In this document: positions 9,201-10,664 of the stretch, piece by piece
How positions within the stretch are numbered: the first letter of the stretch is position 1
Layout: each line of letters opens with the position of its first letter
Assembly (NCBI GenBank): GCA_009697495.1
Contig: SHUN01000051.1
Location: 1-10,664, forward strand
DNA length: 10,664 nucleotides
Direction: 5' to 3'
Source: Bryobacterales bacterium
GTDB taxonomy: Bacteria > Acidobacteriota > Terriglobia > Bryobacterales > Bryobacteraceae
The notes under the pieces: model-generated
Databases searched by the model: none
What the model saw: only the letters and a program-made list of their open reading frames with translations
What the model was told of the DNA's origin: nothing
Position numbers and translations under genes: made by a program

Positions 9201-9616
9201 GCAACGTTCGCGCCAACCGGTACCGAACGTTGGCCATTGATGAATCGGCCCGGAACATCGACAATTGGTTCGGTATCCCCACCGATACCGCCACGCGCGC
9301 GGCGTTCTTCTGCGCGGCCGGTGTCGACAACGGCACTTGCGCTTACGGCCAACCCGGCAACGGCACCTTTGGCAACTCCTCTATCGGTACCGAACGCGGC
9401 CCCGGCTACTTCAGCTCGGATCTGTCGATCGGCAAGCGTTTCAACGTTTCCGAATCGAACTACATTGACTTCCGCATGGAACTCTTCAACGCTTTTAACA
9501 ACGTAAGCTGGGCGCCTCCGGGAGCCAACATCTCCGCCCCGGCCGGCTTTGGCGCCATCGGCGGCCAAGTCCAGGCTCCGCGCAACATCCAGTTCGGCCT
9601 GAAGTACTTCTTCTAG
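6284..9616 (+). CDS. Oar-like TonB-dependent outer-membrane receptor with carboxypeptidase-regulatory-like domain
   Basis: This is an 1110-residue outer-membrane beta-barrel protein, probably for TonB-linked uptake of an unidentified ligand or for surface adhesion. Residues 1-20 are a signal peptide (MRKTIVLTIFSALLTMSVAA). About 22-110 is a beta-sandwich CarboxypepD_reg-like domain (GTLADQSGAVVPNAKGTATN, GVYNLLFLPVGSYTLAAEV). The plug follows (LPLKGRNFVALTLLVPG at about 143, LDGVDVND at 190-197, EEVKVLTGNAAADYG). The rest is barrel, closing with NIQFGLKYFF, a typical terminal strand ending in Phe for BAM recognition. Length and order match the large Oar/TonB receptor paralogues common in Acidobacteriota. 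A Gly-rich loop lies near 495-520, and Cys1010 and Cys1019 sit in a Gly/Asn-rich segment that may be a surface loop. It has its own promoter upstream and terminator downstream. Substrate cannot be read from sequence. Confidence 0.93.
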   Translation: MRKTIVLTIFSALLTMSVAAQTITGAFTGTLADQSGAVVPNAKGTATNVGTNVTYAAQSNDSGVYNLLFLPVGSYTLAAEVKGFKRATAGPFGLQVNQTARIDFKLEVGETTQSVEITAAAPVLQTESTQTGESLGSKQLTELPLKGRNFVALTLLVPGAVSPNPEGMNSRFGARPYVNGNREQTNNFMLDGVDVNDSIDNRVGYSPNVDALEEVKVLTGNAAADYGNSGGATVMMSIKSGTNKFHGNVFEFLQNDKLNANGYFRNRNVNTATRTGFKRNIFGGTLGGPIKRNKAFFFIDYEGTMQRTDGPASASVAPQDWRNGDLSRFPNAQITDPTNGQPFPNKQIPVARFNPVARFLFANPTLYPLPTQAGAGPLGVAGNYAGGSASKLNNHQADAKVDYRPSDKDALMARWSIGRYESIGSRAALPTSMTSGQEGPTSSWVANWNRTISPTIVNEARFSFSRIQIDDVTIDWSGQLGKDGNQKFGIPGGQPIAGLSAVGLGGGLSGIGAGGTLSNTVDKKYIIYDNLTWQKGKHLIKMGTQLMKYNQDRYYSGNNGVLGLFRYTGTYTGLDLADFLTDSLNGKGRGAQADPWGHRFWRTALFFQDDIKVFRTFTLNIGMRWEYMQPIYEKDNRQINVNTFSGDLVRPGGEFGNALYKGYNKQYMPRIGFAWTPHQFNNKLVVRGGYAYQSFMEGTGANLRLPLNPPFFVETDFSYDPRTPGTIRTGFADAVTGNVTLDMPRPAAAGVVPQLQGRAWDLNLRPQTTSQINFTLEYQFDNSTSLQAGYVGQQGTHLVAPVEANQPLAGVGPFVTWTNLNLRRPLINKLPNLGNIARTESSATMDYHSLQMVGRRKFAAGFDFLASYTYGKTLTDNLGYYGSGLTAGEGAYWQNAYDRKSNRGPAFFDIRNNFTIAGSCFLPAGKGKKFGGGMSKTADLILGGWNANYSVATRTGVPITVRALDLTGQAVRGNVRANRYRTLAIDESARNIDNWFGIPTDTATRAAFFCAAGVDNGTCAYGQPGNGTFGNSSIGTERGPGYFSSDLSIGKRFNVSESNYIDFRMELFNAFNNVSWAPPGANISAPAGFGAIGGQVQAPRNIQFGLKYFF

Positions 9617-9638
9617 ACCGCTCCGGATCAGTACACTG

Positions 9639-9670
9639 AAAGGGCGGGCCTACCCGGTCCGCCCTTTTTC
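9639..9670 (+). terminator. Rho-independent terminator after the receptor gene
   Basis: AAAGGGCGG (9639-9647) pairs perfectly with CCGCCCTTT (9659-9667). The 11-base intervening segment can add three more pairs (one G-U). A run of five T (9665-9669) follows the GC stem. It begins 22 bases after the receptor stop. The start codon of the next gene lies only 3 bases beyond it. Confidence 0.88.
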
Positions 9671-9672
9671 TT

Positions 9673-10128
9673 ATGAAGAAACTCCTCCTCCTCGCCGCCG
9701 TCGCCGCCCTCATCCAATTCGCCCCCGCCCCACCCAAAACCAATCCCCAATCAGACCCCGCCCGCACCTTCGCCGCCGTCATGAAGCCCCCCGCCGCCGT
9801 TCAAAACATCTTCCACCGCGCCTGCTTCGACTGCCACTCCAACGAGACCATTTGGCCCTGGTACGCCAGCGTCGCCCCCGTCTCCTGGCCCGTCCGCAAA
9901 CACGTCGAGGACGGCCGCAAACACATCAACTTCTCCGAATGGCTCAAACCCGGCGAGACGAACTTCACAGCTTGGAGCGACCTCGAAGACATCTGCAAAG
10001 CCGTCCGCGAAAAGACCATGCCGCTGCCCTACTACGACTGGCTCCACCCGCAAGCCAAACTCTCGGCGGCAGACCGCCAAACGGTCTGCCAATGGGTCGA
10101 CACCGCAATCGCCCACCAAGGCAAATAA
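9673..10128 (+). CDS. Exported haem-binding domain protein (c-type CxxCH)
   Basis: This 151-residue protein has a signal peptide (MKKLLLLAAVAALIQFAPAP) and a Haem_bd-type domain. The covalent haem motif CFDCH is at 51-55, followed by the family signature SNETIWPWYASVAPVSWPV and GRKHINFSEW. A conserved MPLPYYDWLHPQAKL follows, whose Met116 is a candidate axial ligand. It should act in the periplasm as a small mono-haem c-type protein, by electron transfer or haem binding; no specific reaction is known for the family. The ATG at 9673 is chosen because the signal peptide starts there; an in-frame ATG at 9781 would lose export. No Shine-Dalgarno is visible and the start directly follows the terminator T-run. 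The 5' third is strikingly C-rich on the coding strand, unlike the receptor gene. The gene ends one base from the convergent HicB remnant. Confidence 0.88.
   Translation: MKKLLLLAAVAALIQFAPAPPKTNPQSDPARTFAAVMKPPAAVQNIFHRACFDCHSNETIWPWYASVAPVSWPVRKHVEDGRKHINFSEWLKPGETNFTAWSDLEDICKAVREKTMPLPYYDWLHPQAKLSAADRQTVCQWVDTAIAHQGK
10068..10090. repeat. Perfect GC-rich inverted repeat inside the 3' end of the haem-binding gene
   Basis: GGCAGACCG (10068-10076) and CGGTCTGCC (10082-10090) are exact reverse complements around the 5-base loop CCAAA. The hairpin lies about 36 bases before the haem-binding gene stop and about 40 bases beyond the stop of the convergent hicB remnant. No T-run follows on either strand, so it is not a standard intrinsic terminator, but it could attenuate or protect either transcript. 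Confidence 0.55.
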
Positions 10129-10129
10129 A

Positions 10130-10528
10130 TCAGGCCGCGTCGCGGGCTTCGACAAACAGCCGTTTGCCCAGAGCGGCAAACGCCGCCTCGATTTGATCCA
10201 GGCGAGAGTGGTGCCGGAGAGAGAACAACCGCTCGATGTGCGTTTTCGGAATTCCAATTCGGCGGGCAAAGTCCACTTTCTTCAGGCCTGACTCCAGAAA
10301 CGCCATGTAGAGCGCGACTTTGGCCGATCGCAACGCCGTCAGCCGGACGGGACGAAATTTAGCCCCGCGGCGGAGTGCCGGCGCTGGCACTGGTTTGCCC
10401 TCCCGTATGTAATCACCAATGGTCAGCATGAGGAGATCCTGCGCCATCTCCATCGCTTCGGCGGCGGTTTCGCCTTGCGTGACGCCATAGCCAAAATCCG
10501 GAAATGTTACGGTGTTGATCGGCGACAA
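10130..10528 (-). CDS. hicB: HicB-family antitoxin, N-terminus cut off by IS21-family insertion (remnant)
   Basis: HicB antitoxins neutralise the HicA mRNA-cleaving toxin and repress their own operon. The frame encodes 132 residues. It has the HicB RNase-H-like core (VTFPDFGYGVTQGETAAEAMEMAQ) near the start, a linker, and a C-terminal helix-turn-helix (about 79-128: FLESGLKKVDFARRIGIPK, then HIERLFSLRHHSRLDQIEAA), matching E. coli HicB in order. The normal opening strand of about 15 residues is missing. In frame, a TAA stop precedes a TTG codon at 10528, and the first five or six codons (SPINT) come from the transposon end at 10513 and above. The native part begins at about Val7. The protein is probably non-functional or poorly made, since the first strand is lost. 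No hicA is seen downstream; the usual upstream position lies past the insertion, outside the window. Family assignment is strong; whether it is expressed is unknown. Confidence 0.82.
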   Translation of the reverse strand: MSPINTVTFPDFGYGVTQGETAAEAMEMAQDLLMLTIGDYIREGKPVPAPALRRGAKFRPVRLTALRSAKVALYMAFLESGLKKVDFARRIGIPKTHIERLFSLRHHSRLDQIEAAFAALGKRLFVEARDAA

Positions 10529-10563
10529 TTAGAACTCCCGGCCAACGACAATTAAAACTCCCG
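10523..10563. repeat. Two tandemly spaced 18-base subterminal repeats of the IS21-family end
   Basis: CGACAATTAGAACTCCCG (10523-10540) and CGACAATTAAAACTCCCG (10546-10563) differ at one position and are set 23 bases apart. A third period retains only CGACAA (10569-10574). IS21-family ends are known to carry multiple repeats that serve as transposase binding sites, and this arrangement fits. They are direct, not inverted, repeats. Confidence 0.8.
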
Positions 10564-10616
10564 CTCGACGACAACGAGTGTGGCCATCGAGAATCGCGCT
10601 CACGCAGCGCCAAGGG

Positions 10617-10664
10617 ATGGTCACAGACGAGCAAGTAAGGAGGCTGAGAAAGTTGTCGAAGACG
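10617..10664 (+). CDS. istA: IstA transposase of IS21-family element, first 16 codons only
   Basis: The frame from the ATG at 10617 reads MVTDEQVRRLRKLSKT and runs off the window end. MVTDEQVRRL is the characteristic N-terminus of many IS21-family IstA transposases, leading into a helix-turn-helix that binds the element ends. IstA is the DDE transposase that works with the IstB AAA+ helper, whose gene should follow outside the window. A GTG at 10578 is in frame and open, so a longer start cannot be excluded, but the family N-terminus supports the ATG. The AAGGG at 10612-10616 abuts the ATG and is too close for a normal ribosome binding site. Confidence is limited by the short visible stretch but raised by the terminal repeats beside it. 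Confidence 0.75.
   Translation, partial: MVTDEQVRRLRKLSKT

Larger units (their letters stand above)
10513..10664 (+). mobile_element. Left end of an IS21-family insertion sequence (continues past window)
   Basis: The element is inferred from three independent signs. First, the hicB coding match stops abruptly near 10512. Second, the sequence from 10513 starts TGTTGATCGGCGAC, with the TG terminus usual for IS21 elements, and carries paired subterminal repeats. Third, the start of an istA-type transposase lies about 100 bases in. The exact boundary could shift by a few bases, because the other end and the target duplication are outside the window. Confidence 0.78.

Noticed and set aside
9601..9610. 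Palindrome GAAGTACTTC at the receptor C-terminus
   Set aside because: It simply encodes the end of the LKYFF barrel strand and is short enough to be chance.
9781..10128. Shorter start (ATG 9781) for the haem-binding protein, which would escape the terminator problem
   Set aside because: It would remove the signal peptide, and CxxCH haem attachment requires export.
10523..10574. CRISPR repeats at the right edge
   Set aside because: There are only two direct units with a 5-base gap between them, no spacers of usual length, and an adjoining transposase start; this is an IS end.
1..10664. A novel multi-gene defence or mobile system
   Set aside because: All reading frames longer than a few tens of codons that look genuine belong to recognised families; nothing indicates an undescribed system beyond the regulatory oddities and the IS insertion reported.

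Overview
This is a GC-rich bacterial chromosomal window. Six genes are on the + strand, followed at the right edge by a gene remnant on the - strand and the start of a transposon. The most likely source is a member of the Acidobacteriota (Bryobacterales/Solibacter type). That placement rests on the ~1110-residue Oar-like TonB-dependent receptor with an N-terminal carboxypeptidase-regulatory-like domain, the small haem-binding c-type protein beside it, the BlaI/MecI-family repressor, and the general codon character. It is an inference from gene content, not a computed placement.

Layout. Positions 1-6125 hold four closely spaced co-directional genes: mfd (transcription-repair coupling factor, 5' end outside the window), a SurA/PpiC-like periplasmic chaperone-isomerase, a YhaM-like OB-fold/HD-domain nuclease, and a BlaI/MecI-family repressor. 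Gaps of 48, 28 and 4 bases and the absence of a visible terminator suggest one transcription unit. A 158-base AT-richer gap (6126-6283) then carries a good sigma-70-like promoter for the receptor gene (6284-9616), which ends at a strong rho-independent terminator (9639-9670). A secreted haem-binding protein gene starts 3 bases after that terminator (9673-10128).

Right edge. On the - strand lies a HicB-family antitoxin gene (10130-10528) that has lost its first strand. The break is explained by an IS21-family insertion sequence. From about 10513 the + strand reads as an IS21-type terminus, with a TGTTGAT end and two 18-base subterminal repeats at a 23-base period. The first 16 codons of an istA transposase follow at 10617-10664. 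The rest of the element, the missing hicB 5' part and any hicA toxin lie beyond the window.

How the genes fit together. The first block joins transcription-coupled repair, outer-membrane protein biogenesis and RNA turnover, a housekeeping set. The receptor and the haem-binding protein are both cell-envelope proteins and may act together in uptake, with BlaI as a candidate but unproven local regulator. No CRISPR array, tRNA, rRNA, phage or clear new multi-gene defence system is visible. The points most worth a second look are the IS21 disruption of hicB, a 16-base perfect palindrome that includes the start codon of the YhaM-like gene, and the haem-binding gene whose start abuts a terminator.
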